From the NCBI GenBank assembly GCA_963978895.1, contig OZ022239.1, positions 13,445,274 through 13,509,273 on the forward strand: DNA of 64,000 nt. The letters run 5' to 3'. The DNA comes from Erpobdella octoculata. Taxonomy: Eukaryota; Annelida; Clitellata; Hirudinida; Erpobdellidae. Position numbers and translations under genes: made by a program. This document shows positions 42,002-52,400 of this stretch, in pieces. Under the pieces are notes generated by a model. The model was not told where the DNA came from. It worked only from the letters and a program-made list of their open reading frames with translations, and did no database searches. The first letter of the stretch is position 1. The number at the start of each line of letters is the position of its first letter.

Positions 42002-42493
42002 ATGATTTATCACACAGATTTGTGTTCGTATGCTGATATCATTGGTACGTTAATCAACGAGTTCTCAAACAGATTTTCAGATTTCGAAAACCTTAGAAGC
42101 AACATTCCATTGTTCAGTAATCCAATGGGTGCATCTATTGAGAATCAACATCCGAGCTTTCAACTTTGTGAGCAGCAGACCGATCCATTTCTATTTGGGA
42201 AGAATTTTGGAAATTGGTCAGCCATGATCGTTTTCCAACTTTACGTAGGTACCTTTGCTTTAAAGATGTGCTCTACGTTTGGAAGCACCTACATCTGTGA
42301 AGCAGCGTTCATTATCATGAAACATGTCAAGTCGAAAACCCTTAGCAGGTTCCACGATGACACTTTCATTTCTTGTATCCGACTTGGCATTATAAGACCA
42401 CAAGCATTGATGTTGACATTGCCAGTATTGTTAGAGAAAACCTTTTTCCGCAGTGCTCGCACTAGATTAGAAAGACTTTATTCAATAGAATAG
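42002..42493 (+). pseudogene. hAT transposase C-terminal fragment (GTF2IRD2-like lineage)
   Basis: A 163-codon frame matching the C-terminal part of Charlie-type hAT transposases: NRFSDFENLRSNIPLFSNP, then the hATC dimerisation segment ALKMCSTFGSTYICEAAF with IMKHVKSKTLSRFHDD. It lacks all N-terminal parts (zinc finger, catalytic core). There is no internal stop, but it is far too short, so it is a truncated remnant. A domesticated dimerisation domain cannot be excluded. Confidence 0.75.
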
Positions 42494-42589
42494 AATGGAT
42501 CATTAGATTGGAATTAACCAGAATCAATCGAACGACTGTAACATGTCTTGGTGCCAGGGACGTCAATTGGGGGGGGCAGGGGGGGCGAT

Positions 42590-43560
42590 CGCCCCCCCTG
42601 AGTTTTCAGTGGGCCCCCGGCAGTAAAGTGGGCCCCACGCATTTAAGTGGGCCCCACGCAGTTAAGTGGGCCCCCCGCAGTTAAGTGGGCCCCATCACTA
42701 AAGTGGGCCCCACGCACTTAAGTTAGTGGGCTCTCCGGATTTTTAAGTGGCCTTTCCCGGAATTTTCAGTGGGCCTCACATACTTAAGGGGCCCCGGTAC
42801 TAAAGGGGGGCCCCACGCAGTAAAGTGGGCCCCATCACTAAAGTGGGCTCAACGCACTTAAGTGGGCCCCCGCCCTTAAGTGATCTCCCGCGCTTAAGTG
42901 GTCTCCCGCGCTTAACTGGGCCCCCGGCACATAAGTTAGTGGGCCCCTCCTGATTTTTAAATAGCCCTTCCCGGACATTTCAGTAGGCCCGCGGCACTAA
43001 AGATGGCCCCACGTATTTAAGGGGGCACTCGGCACTAAAGTGGGTCCCACGCACTTAAAAGGGCCCAACACTAAAGTGAGCCCTACGCACTCAAGGGGCC
43101 CGGCACTGATGTGGGCTCTACACACTTAAGTGGGCTTCGGTCTTACGTGAGCCTCTGCACTTAAGTAGGCTTCCGGTACCTAGGTGGGCCCCTACTTACT
43201 TAAGTGGCCCTTCCCGGACTTTTCAGTGGGTTTCCCGGCATTAAAGTGGTTCCCCGAACTTAAGTGGGCTCCCCACCCTTGAGTGGTCCACCACACTTAA
43301 GTGGTTTCCACCCAATCCACCCCCGTTTTCACGTGAGACACCACACTAAATTGGTCCCCCGCTCTTAAGTGGGCCCCGGCACTCAAGTGGGTCTCTCTTA
43401 ACTTTTAACTGGCCTTTTCCTGATTTTTGACTGGCCCTTCTCTGACTGTTAAGTAGCCCTCCCTGACTTTTATGTAGGCTCATGACTTTTAAGTGGGCCA
43501 TGGTTATTATATGGGCACCTTTAAGACCGTTACTTTCAAAACTCATGGACATTATTTAGG
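42590..43560. repeat. GTGGGCCCC-type minisatellite array
   Basis: About 1 kb of short units around AAGTGGGCCCC and CGCACTTAAGTGGGCCCC, spaced about 15-35 bases and progressively diverged toward 43560. It lies directly inside the left end of the 42555 element. Confidence 0.85.
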
Positions 43561-43858
43561 GGGACTGGGCTTCGGACTTTTAGGTGAACCAATAGTTATT
43601 ATATATGGGCCCCTGTAGGATTTTTTGGTGTTTTTAGTGAGATTTGAGAAGAGAAAAATAGAAGCTTTTGTAATTATAGGATGCGGCCATATGTAGAAAA
43701 ATGCCGTCCCGGTTATAAAGATGGTTAGCGTTATTCATAGCCTGGCCAGGTAGGCTGTCCATAGAAATTAAAAGAGAGAAGAGATGCTAAAGAAACTAGG
43801 AAGCTTGATCATCCACGTTGAGATGGAGAGGTGTTAAAACAGTTATGAACAGCTCAAA

Positions 43859-44113
43859 ATGGAACGAGATAGGTCACAGATTTTGTATGCATGCATCGAT
43901 CGCATTTTGTCTAAGTTGAACGCACGATTTACAGAAAATAGTGATATTTTTGCATGTCTGAATTCCTTCAATCCGCAATCTGATGATTTCCTCTCTGCAC
44001 TCTGCAGACCGAATAAGAACACTTTTGCGGCCAGTCCCTACCCGGATAAAAAAATATCAAATTATGATCCACAACAGGATAATTCGATATATATTACATA
44101 TACTAATATTTGA
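43859..44113 (+). pseudogene. hAT transposase remnant (ZMYM1-like)
   Basis: The frame contains CIDRILSKLNARFTENSDIF and SFNPQSDDF, typical of the region before the dimerisation domain in zinc-finger MYM-type hAT proteins. Upstream in-frame pieces (43650-43858) read as related sequence with several stops. It is inside the 42555-44745 element, so it is probably the element's own decayed gene. Confidence 0.65.
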
Positions 44114-44745
44114 GTCTTAAAACACGTAGTATGAAGAACGATAAACTATTATCAAATAACGATATTAGAATTACCTTAATTTAAAATGCCCAGTTTGTTT
44201 AGGTTAACAAAAAAAAAGATATGAACTATTAGCCTATATCCATTTCATAAAAATTCAGTAGATACTTGCATTATTGGGCCAAGAGGCGTGGCTAAGGGGG
44301 TAAGCAAGCTGCCCCAGGCGACATCATGGGGGTGACAGAAAGAGGGTTCAGTGTATACATATTATACTAACTTTTTCCGAATTAAATGACTATAGCTTCT
44401 TCCGTTCATCAATATTAAGTACCGTTCACAGCAGATTTTGATAGCTATAGCCTTGTTCGTAGAGACAGTTGGAAATGCTCTTATGATCACTCAGATGTTA
44501 TGGTATGTGACCTCCCCGGGTCATCAGGTTTTTGGGAGGAAAAATAGAACAAGAGTTTCAATTTTTTTTTTAAAAAGTGACTCCAACTACCCCCTACCCG
44601 TCATCAGGTTTTTTTGGGAGCAAGAATCAAAAAATGTTATGCAGGGGGGCGCAGATTTTGTGTTTTGTGCCCAGGCGCTGAGGACCCTGAGTGGGCCCCT
44701 AAAACATCTTGCCCCCCCTAAGGTTTTGCTGAAATAACGTCCCTG

Positions 44746-45302
44746 CTTGGTGCTAACTAAGACACTAAGTCAGTAAAATACTTACTACTTAACTTTAACT
44801 GAAATAATATGACACTACGTTAAAAGAATATTATAGCAATATAGCTCTTTATAGCAGTTACCATCAAAGTGTTTTTTATAAACTTTTATTTATGTTACAA
44901 TCTCTGTTTGTGTGTGTGTTTGTGTATGTATGTATGTATGTATGTATGTATGTATGTATGTATGTATGTATGTACGTGTATGTGTGTCTTTCTCTGTACG
45001 CAAATCTTGCAAGTAAAATTTAACCAGGTTTTCGACTAGCTAGGAAGCTGAAACTTTCAGCATAGCTTTATATTGGATGACAATACATGATTCAATTGAA
45101 AAAAAAATTTAATATGAACATTTTTCGTTTTTCTAAATCGAGTGTATTTGAAATCAAAGTTTGTGTTGACAAACTCGTTTTTCCTTTACTTGTTTATTTC
45201 TTAGTTAACACTTATAATTGTCTTATTTTATAACAGTTTTATATGGCATAAATATATAATAATTATGCGATATTAAGTGCTAAAATTTGCTTGGCCCGCC
45301 AG
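44746..45302. other. Intergenic, with (TATG)n
   Basis: A GTATGTATG tract at about 44922-44972 follows a TGTGTG stretch. The sequence after it (AAATCTTGCAAGTAAAATTT ... TAGGAAGCTGAAACTTTCAG) resembles bodies of dispersed repeats. No gene. Confidence 0.6.
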
Positions 45303-46345
45303 CAGGGTTGTTAACAATATCCAAAAATTGTATTGACAATACCAATCCCAATAGGCATATGAAAAAGTATTGACAATACCAATATCAATACCAACTTTAA
45401 AAAGTATTGTTAGTATTACCAAATATCAAACACCAATACTTCCGAAAACAATTAGTCAATTATTTTATTTTTTAGTACAAAAAAGTCTATTAATTTAAAA
45501 ACATATCCAATGGCACAAAAAACAAATGAAAATAGAGAAAAGTTCAAAATAATACAAGTCAGATATTATTGCACAATGATAAAAAATAAAGTTAGTCAGT
45601 CACCATCACCATTTTGCTAAACGAAAAAAACATCATTTCAAAGTGTTGGCTGTTCAGCCTTGAGCGCAATGGTGCAAACACCGCCCACTCAACAAAAACC
45701 AATGCTCCTCAAGCAGCACTTGCAGGCAATCCAGTATTCATTTCAACGTAGTTAACAAATACTTAGAAAGGTAGTTAACAAATTTAAAGACGAAGATGAG
45801 TCAGCCAAGTACTTGTCCACTTCATCCTTGTCTTCACTGGATTTTTCTGTTTGTCGTCTAGCTTGTAGGACTGCAAAAAAAATCCTGTGACGGTTGCAAT
45901 GATACAGGCGCTGCTTCTTCTTCCTGTGTATCTTTAGAAAATATGTGCGTCGACTTGTCCAACAGTCAGCTATAGTACATACGGTCTCAACAGTTGCTAA
46001 CTTAATTTTAAGTTTTAACTTTTGCAAAAGGAACCGGTATTCAAGATGCTTTGTTACCGTCTGTCTGCATCTCGGAACAAAACGTTGCTGAGTCAGACGC
46101 TTAACAAACGAACAAAAACCAGGAGCATCAACATGACTAACTGGCAAAAGACTATCAACCAAGTAGTCCATAACTCATTCATCTATCAAATGTTGTTTAA
46201 CTACTTGTGCTGTTTTAAAGACCACCAGTACCATCATTAGAGTTTTGCCTTTCGATAGCATCTGGTGAATTGGATCGCTTTCTTTTTTTTCATATAGTTC
46301 TGCACATGCAGTTGTGAACTCAGTTAGTTTATTGCCATGACATGC
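45303..46345 (-). mobile_element. Partial hAT element (ZBED-like)
   Basis: CAGGGTTGTTAACAATATCC at 45303 has the form of a hAT end and is followed by repeated CAATACCAATA text. The decayed transposase exon at 45752-46345 reads toward this end. The other end was not found. Confidence 0.55.
45752..46345 (-). pseudogene. Broken hAT transposase exon (ZBED-like)
   Basis: From a TTTTAG acceptor the frame reads ACHGNKLTEFTTACAELYEK (the end of a BED-type zinc finger), runs to QHLIDE, hits a TGA, and continues DYLVDSLLPVSHVDAPGF, RQTVTKHLEYRF and CTIADCWTSR, the order found in ZBED-type hAT transposases (pocket, then the first catalytic Asp in the TDCWTS motif). The C-terminal half is missing. A stop codon and truncation make it a pseudogene. 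Confidence 0.78.
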
Positions 46346-46559
46346 CTAAAATTTGTTATAATGGATATTAGGCCAATAATGCAAAATATATTTGAATGTA
46401 TTCTATATGCAATTCAATAATTCTGTCATAATGAACTACAACATCGAAATGAGTTCTACAGATCTAATTTTCTTAAAATACCACTAAATGCAATATATAA
46501 TTATAAACTCACTTTAATATGCTTTTTCAAATTCTGGCGTGACTTGTTGTGAGACGAAA

Positions 46560-48180
46560 TATATATACGACATCGCTCAAATGAAATTAGAGAATTTGAA
46601 CCGTGCATCCATAGGTGTCGGCTCGGCCCGTCGACAACTTGGCCCAGCCCGTTTCAAAACCAACATTCCTGGCCCGGCACGGCCCGTCTAATTTGGGCCC
46701 GGTCCGTTTTACAGGCCTAGAAATTCTATATAATTGATGAAAAACTTCGACCCGTCCCACCTTGACTTCAGGTTTGGCCCGGCCCGTCTGAAGACCCTAA
46801 AATTACTAAAATGTCTATATGCTTAGTGAAAAACCTCGGCCCGTACCACCTTGACTTAAGGTTTAGCCTGGCCCGTAATAAGACCCTAAAATAACGGCTT
46901 GGCCGGACCGGTGATAAACTGGACTCAGCTACTTTTAACCGGCACAAAACCTCAAAATACTAAGTTTTACATCTGTAATGTTTGCAGTTGTTGAGTAGCA
47001 GTTATTTTAAAATCAAATAACCCTTATTTTGACCCCACATTTGAAGTCATGGAAACCAAAGTTTTAAAAAATGGTGAAACACTTCTATCGTTAATTTTTG
47101 AGGCGCTGGTGGCAGAGCGTTCACCTGTCGATCGTTAGGTCGGCAGTTCAAACCTCGCCGGCGTCACCAGCGTAACTCCCTTAAGCAATGAGTTCCATTT
47201 GCTAAAGGGGTAGGCGCCTATAAATGGCTGCCTTTGCAAGTACCCTCCCTCTCTCGCCTTGAGCAAGACTTGTCTTGATAAGGCGTATGCTAAATCTCAA
47301 TAAAAAAATACTAAATACTAATTTTTACATCTGTAACATTCACAGTTTTTGAGTAGCAGTTACTTTAAAATCCAAGTAATCTTATTTTCCACCTCACATT
47401 TAAAGTCCTGGAAACCAAATTTGTAAAAAATGGTGAAACACGTATATCCTAATTTTTAGATTAGAAACTAAATAATGATTTTTACTTTTGTTGCATTTAC
47501 AGTTTTTGAGCAGCAGTTACTTTAAAAACCAAATAACCCTATTTTCCACTCCACATTTAATGTCCTGGAAACCAAATTTGTAAAAAATGGCGAAACACGT
47601 ATATCTTTATTTTTAGAATAGAAACTAAATACTAATTTTTACTCCTGTAGCATCTACAGTTTTCGAGTAGCAGTTACTTTAAAAAACAAATAACCCTATT
47701 TTCCACCCCACATTTGAAGTCCTGGAAACCAAATTTTCAAAAAATGCTAAAACACGCATTTCATTATTTTTGGAGTAGAAACTAAATACTAATTTTTACT
47801 CCTGTAACATTCACAGTTTTTGAGTAGCAGCTACTTTAAAAACCAAATAACCCAATTTTCCAACCCACATTTGAGGTCCGGGCAACCGAATTTTCAAAAA
47901 ATGGTGAAACACGTATCTTTTTATTTTTCAAGAAAAATCCATATACCAAATTTAAAAATCTCCTCATTTTTGGTTTTCGAGATATACAATTTTTTAGAAA
48001 AAAGTTTGTTTTCCAGCTTCTTCCCCTCAGGAGCAAAATTTTCAAAAATCCTTTCTTAGTGGATGCTTACGCAGTAAGAGTAATATAAATTCCAAATTTC
48101 ACGTTCCTATGATGAGGCGTTTGAGCTCGGCGTTGATTATCAGTCAGTCAGTCAGGACATGTTCTTTTATATATATAGAT
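46560..48180 (+). mobile_element. 157-bp-monomer element, copy A
   Basis: The 5' part ATGAAATTAGAGAATTTGAA is followed by GGCCCG-rich text, then tandem 157-bp monomers (GAGTAGCAG at 47351, 47508, 47665, 47822), then a non-repetitive tail ending GACATGTTCTTTTATATATA + TAGAT. No ORF. A SINE interrupts the first monomer. The same layout occurs at 56268-57700. Confidence 0.88.
47102..47307 (+). mobile_element. tRNA-derived SINE inside the 157-bp array
   Basis: GCTGGTGGCAGAGCGTTCAC (A-box region) and CGGCAGTTCAAACCTC (B box), followed by CACCAGCGTAACTCCCTTAA and an A-rich end. Comparison with the uninterrupted monomer at 56.8 kb places both junctions. It is related to the SINE at 60284. Confidence 0.82.
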
Positions 48181-48673
48181 ATATAATAATAAACATAAAC
48201 ACAAAACATTACCAATTTAATGATCCAAATAGTTCTTTAATTATTTTTTTAGAAATTTTTATATCAAAATACCCAATGACGGCGGGTTGTTTTTATCGAA
48301 TTCGCTTGACAAGCGCTAACACTGATAGCTCTAATTATTACAAAATCATTTTTCGATGAAGCGTCCCAAAATCATTTTTCTATAAAGTATCCAAAAAAAG
48401 TTATGTAAAGGTAGAGAAGAGCGTAAAGTAATATTTCTGGTGTTTTCAATAATATTTTTGCTATAATTATTATATACCTATAAACACAAGAACATTACCA
48501 ATTTAAAAACCTAAATAGCTATATAGCAAATTCTGTTAAATTTTGAAAAATCGGGGGGGGAGACATTTGGCTTCCTCTGCCCCCAATTTATGTGATGGAG
48601 GGATTTTGAGAAATATGACGTCACATTAAAAAATCAACATAAATAATTTCCTATGTCTGTATCATGGACTTCT
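48181..48673. other. Short spacer before the copia element
   Basis: AT-rich. It includes a few degenerate units of the 25-27-bp satellite of 22.6 kb (AAAATCATTTTTCGAT near 48345) and a poly-G run near 48553. No gene. Confidence 0.6.
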
Positions 48674-48860
48674 TGTTAGAAACAATACTTAAACGCAGTG
48701 TATAATCGGAACTAATCGACAATAGTTGATTCAACTTTATTGACAAAAGATAACAACAGAAAAAAAAGAGATAAAACTAAAAGTGAACATGAAGTGAACA
48801 TAGAGCATTAATTATAAATCGTTGTAACAAAGAGTTCATTAAAACCAAATTAATTTAACA
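48674..48860 (-). repeat. 3' LTR of the copia element
   Basis: 187 bp. In element sense it is preceded by the purine tract GAGGGGGAG (complement of 48861-48869), the expected plus-strand primer site. Confidence 0.95.
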
Positions 48861-48899
48861 CTCCCCCTCAACGATTTAATCTTTAGAACCTGTCTCTCA

Positions 48900-51257
48900 T
48901 TAAGTTAAACCAATAGCACAACATAAATGTCTAAGTTTAACAGCTTCCACTGGTTTCGTTAACATATCTGCAGGCATTTCATTTGCAACACTAGCCGTTT
49001 CAATTAGTCTCTCTGGTCGTTTCTTTATTCTAGTTGACCTTCTCAATTCCATCTGATCTTCAGTTTGTTCACCACTGTCTCCCGATTGATCTGTATTTGT
49101 CTTCAGCTCGATCTCAACCTCAATGGGCTGTTCCTGTTGACTGCTTTCTTGACTGTCGGCTGATATTGTAATCCAATGTGGGTCACCTTCAATGAATTTC
49201 ACATCCCTGCTGATGCTGATTTTCTCAGTCACTGTGTCTAACAAACGATAACCTTTTGTGCCTTCTGCATAACCAACGAAAATTCGTTTTTCTGACTTTT
49301 TATCAAGCTTCTGTCTTTTCTCGGCTGCAACAACTGAGTAGGCTTGACATCCGAATTGCTTTATGTGGGTCACACTGGGCTTCACACCTTCCCACCTTTC
49401 ATGTGGTGTCTTCATCTCACCTGCTGTCGGTAGAATGTTCTGCAGATAGTTTGCTGTGTTGATCGCTTCGCCCCAATATTTGTTTGGTAGCTTCGAGTCG
49501 ATTAACATGCTTCTGGTCATTTCAACTAAATAGCGGTTCTTCCTTTCTGCTACTCCATTCTGCTGTGGTGTATACGGAACAGTAAATTGAGATGTTATAC
49601 CTTCGCTCTTGAAGAATTTCTTTAATGTTTCATTGACATATTCACCACCACGATCTGATCTTATCACTTTAGGTGTGCTTTTGAATTTTGTCTGGACAAG
49701 CTTTACATATTCTTTAATTTTATCTGTTACTTCAAACTTATTTTTTAACAAGTACAAAACAGTGTATTTGCTGAAGTCATCGATCATTGTCATAAAATAC
49801 CTGTTTCCGCTTGGTGTGATTGTCTGCATCGGTCCACAAACATCTGTGTGAATCAACTCTAGTGGCTTACTTGATCTGGATTCTGATTTCTTGGGTAGTG
49901 GTTGTTTCGTTAACTTTGCTTGAATACAGCATTCACAGACTTTCTTTATCTGGCATGGCTTGATCTGGAAGTTATCTAGTTGCTGTTCCAATAACTTTAT
50001 GGCATTGGGGTCTCGATGCCCTAATCTGTTGTGCCAAACATGTATGCATCCATCATTAACATTAGACATCAATGCATACTCCAATGAATCTAATTCATAC
50101 AGCCCGTTCCGAATTGAAGCCTGCGCCAGCAGTTCATTATTCCGCATAATCCTGCATACATTCTTTTCAAAAATGACCCTGAACTGCCCATCAGTTAATT
50201 TACTAACAGAAATCAAGTTACCTGTCAACTGCGGTACATACAGTACACCTATGATTTTTATGACCTTTTCCTGACATTTGAGGTAGCCGGTTCCGATACC
50301 TGAAGTTGTAAGCCTTTGACCATTTGCTAGGACAACTTGTCCCTTCTGTTGTTCATCAAGGTTAACAAAGAAATTTCTATTGTTACACATATGAGAACTT
50401 GCACCTGAATCAACATACCATGTAGTTCCTGAATTGCTTTCACCAGCCTTGAAACAAGCATACTGGTCATAAGTGCTTGCTATTTCTACACATTGTTGAA
50501 TTGTTTGAGCTTTATGGTCTGAGTTCTTTCTTTTCCACTCTAAGTATTTTCTGCATTCTTTCTTTATGTGGTTTGGTTTCTTACAGAAAAAACATACTGT
50601 GGAAGTCTTTTCGTAACTGTTGGCTTTTACCTTCTTATCTGTAGACCTTGTACCTGGATGATTTACCTTTAGAGCTTGCTGTTCCTGACCATCGTAAGTT
50701 GCTGAGTTTTCACTTCTTCTTTTGTATTCTTCGATCAGTTTGTTCTTGACCAATTCAACAGTTAAGTCGGCTTCGGGTCTTGTTTCTAATGCTGTTATCA
50801 GTGTGCTATAGCTGTCTGGCAAACTACTGAGAAAGAAAGCAACATTTAACTGTTCTCCAATAGTTTCCCCCAAGGACGATAACTGGTCAATTATGTCTTC
50901 CATCTTAGCAAGATGTGACTCCATATCCCCACCTTCATGTAATCTGATCCCACAAAGCCTCTTTAACAAACTTACCTTATTTGATAAGGTTGACTTTTCG
51001 TGGTAATTTCTTAATGCCTCCCACGTCTCCTTTGCTGTTGTCAATTTTCTGATGAGGTTCAACTGGTTGTCCTCCAGGAGTAGACCTATTGTTGCTCTGG
51101 CTTTGCTGTCCTTTTTCCGCCATTCCGATGATGAATCTTGATCTTGAAAAATAACTTCCCAGAGATCTTCTTTAACGAGCAACAATTCAACTTTAAACTT
51201 CCATGTCTGGTAGTTACTGCCGTTCAACTTTGCGATTTTTAACGTTGCATCCGCCAT
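48900..51257 (-). CDS. Copia Gag-protease-integrase polyprotein, fused to an RNase H tail
   Basis: 785 codons. The N-terminal Gag (MADATLKIAKLNGSNYQTWK, copia/UBN2 type) covers about residues 1-200. A zinc knuckle CFFCKKPNHIKKEC follows near 222, the aspartic protease motif WYVDSGASSHM near 281, and the pre-integrase HNRLGH..CCIQAK near 408. The integrase core has HTDVCGPM, DDFSKY, IRSDRGGEYVNE and NGVAERKNR. After the RRSTRIKKRPERL segment that normally precedes reverse transcriptase, the frame jumps at about residue 757 to ANEMPADMLTKPVEAVK, the extreme end of copia RNase H. Reverse transcriptase and nearly all of RNase H are missing, without loss of frame. The start is the only Met ahead of Gag. 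Confidence 0.95.
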   Translation of the reverse strand: MADATLKIAKLNGSNYQTWKFKVELLLVKEDLWEVIFQDQDSSSEWRKKDSKARATIGLLLEDNQLNLIRKLTTAKETWEALRNYHEKSTLSNKVSLLKRLCGIRLHEGGDMESHLAKMEDIIDQLSSLGETIGEQLNVAFFLSSLPDSYSTLITALETRPEADLTVELVKNKLIEEYKRRSENSATYDGQEQQALKVNHPGTRSTDKKVKANSYEKTSTVCFFCKKPNHIKKECRKYLEWKRKNSDHKAQTIQQCVEIASTYDQYACFKAGESNSGTTWYVDSGASSHMCNNRNFFVNLDEQQKGQVVLANGQRLTTSGIGTGYLKCQEKVIKIIGVLYVPQLTGNLISVSKLTDGQFRVIFEKNVCRIMRNNELLAQASIRNGLYELDSLEYALMSNVNDGCIHVWHNRLGHRDPNAIKLLEQQLDNFQIKPCQIKKVCECCIQAKLTKQPLPKKSESRSSKPLELIHTDVCGPMQTITPSGNRYFMTMIDDFSKYTVLYLLKNKFEVTDKIKEYVKLVQTKFKSTPKVIRSDRGGEYVNETLKKFFKSEGITSQFTVPYTPQQNGVAERKNRYLVEMTRSMLIDSKLPNKYWGEAINTANYLQNILPTAGEMKTPHERWEGVKPSVTHIKQFGCQAYSVVAAEKRQKLDKKSEKRIFVGYAEGTKGYRLLDTVTEKISISRDVKFIEGDPHWITISADSQESSQQEQPIEVEIELKTNTDQSGDSGEQTEDQMELRRSTRIKKRPERLIETASVANEMPADMLTKPVEAVKLRHLCCAIGLT

Positions 51258-51395
51258 CAGTTCAACAATTGTATTACTCGATGTAGCGTGGTTAACCTTT
51301 ATCGCTCACAACGAATGTTCTTTATAAAATCTTGAACCAAACGTTAAATGTTCCGATTAAAACTTGATTTATTCACTTGTTCCTAAAATTGGGTT

Positions 51396-51409
51396 CTGGG
51401 CCCATAACC
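51396..51409 (-). promoter_or_regulatory. Primer binding site for half initiator tRNA-Met
   Basis: Directly inside the 5' LTR the element sense reads GGTTATGGGCCCAG, complementary to CUGGGCCCAUAACC, the anticodon arm of animal initiator tRNA-Met. This internal-tRNA priming is the known copia arrangement. Confidence 0.85.
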
Positions 51410-51596
51410 TGTTAGAAACAATACTTAAACGCAGTGTATAATCGGAACTAATCGACAATAGTTGATTCAACTTTATTGACAAAAGATAACAACAGAAAGG
51501 AAAGAGATAAAACTAAAAGTGAACATGAAGTGAACATAGAGCATTAATTATAAATCGTTGTAACAAAGAGTTCATTAAAACCAAATTAATTTAACA
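51410..51596 (-). repeat. 5' LTR of the copia element
   Basis: 187 bp, same as the other LTR except GAAAGGAAAG here against GAAAAAAAAG. Confidence 0.95.
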
Positions 51597-51601
51597 CTTC
51601 T

Positions 51602-52162
51602 TATATCAAGAAGTCTATGGTCTGTATGTTGGCTATTTCGCATAACGCGGTGGCCAGCAGTAGCTAAAATTAGTGCGCGCAGGCTTGTTATAAGTTATTA
51701 TGCAATTTTACATTGTCAGTCCTAAAGACGTGGCGCTGCAATCGAAAAATAATATATAATGAAACTTAAAAAAATCCGTCATTTTGACGGGCTATTTCTA
51801 GTATTACATACAATTTATAAATTGAATATTAATTTAAAGTTTGTCCACAAATTTTATATTGATAAAAACATACTAGAGTGTCTAAAAACATCATAGCGGT
51901 TTTTTTGCTAAGGGATCAGAGCAGTAGCGCTTTCCTGGGGGTTCGCGCGAATGTTATTGTTGGTTGTGTGGGCTAAGTCACTATTACCAAAACTTTATCT
52001 CATACCCCTTACCAGAGGCGGCGATTGGGGGGGCTGGGAGACGACGTTCCCTCCCCCAAAAAAATATATTTATTAGCTCACTCATGCTTGAGTATTTAGA
52101 TTAGTTGATAAACATAGTATTTTTCATACATTTTGAATTATATCTACTTAGTTATATCATAT
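51602..52162. other. Spacer with repeat pieces
   Basis: Contains the inverted copy (51731-51790) of the repeat at 12561 and a hAT-like left end CAGAGGCGGCGATTGGGGGG at 52013 with no partner. No gene. Confidence 0.6.
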
Positions 52163-52400
52163 ACTAGCTGGGTTACCCGGCGTTGCCCGGGGATTTTAAA
52201 GGCTTTTTATCGTTTTCTCTCTGGCTCCCGTTTCCTTAACCGCTTGCTTTCCTGTTCCATGTCGCTTTCTCACTCCTGGTCGCATTTCTGCTCACGGTCG
52301 CTTTTCCGGCCCCGGTCTCTTTTACTTTTCCCGATCCCGGTTGCTTTTACGCTTTACCGCTCCAGCTTGCTCTTCTTTTCGCTCTTCTGTTCCTCCATTA
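52163..52400 (+). mobile_element. Minisatellite-bearing dispersed element
   Basis: Begins ACTAGCTGGGTTACCCGGCG + TTGCCCGGGG, then diverged CCGGTCGCTTTTCC-type units. Same family as 58817 and 59668, older by the drift of its units. Confidence 0.8.

Larger units (their letters stand above)
42555..44745. mobile_element. 2.2-kb hAT element with perfect 8-bp target duplication
   Basis: Left end CAGGGACGTCAATTGGGG, right end TTATTTCAGC-equivalent ...AATAACGTCCCTG: CAGGGACGT is inverted at both ends. CTTGGTGC flanks both sides exactly (42547-42554, 44746-44753). The interior has a GTGGGCCCC array, a short transposase remnant (43859-44113) and duplicated CGTCATCAGGTTTTT/TGGGAG phrases near 44510 and 44600. 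Confidence 0.93.
48674..51596 (-). mobile_element. Copia-type LTR retrotransposon, RT/RNase H deleted
   Basis: LTRs of 187 bp (48674-48860 and 51410-51596), TGTTAG...TAACA, differ at only two positions by eye. CTTCT flanks both ends (48669-48673, 51597-51601). One ORF on the minus strand covers most of the interior. At 2.9 kb it is about half the usual copia length. Confidence 0.97.

Noticed and set aside
43346..43552. 68-codon minus-strand ORF
   Set aside because: It is the complement of the GTGGGCCCC array.
47102..47180. tRNA-like segment (also 60284 and 24893)
   Set aside because: A and B boxes are present but no stable acceptor stem or standard cloverleaf. Each is followed by a SINE body and tail, so they are SINE heads and not tRNA genes.
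49256..50274. Plus-strand ORFs opposite the copia polyprotein
   Set aside because: Antisense shadows of the 785-codon copia frame.
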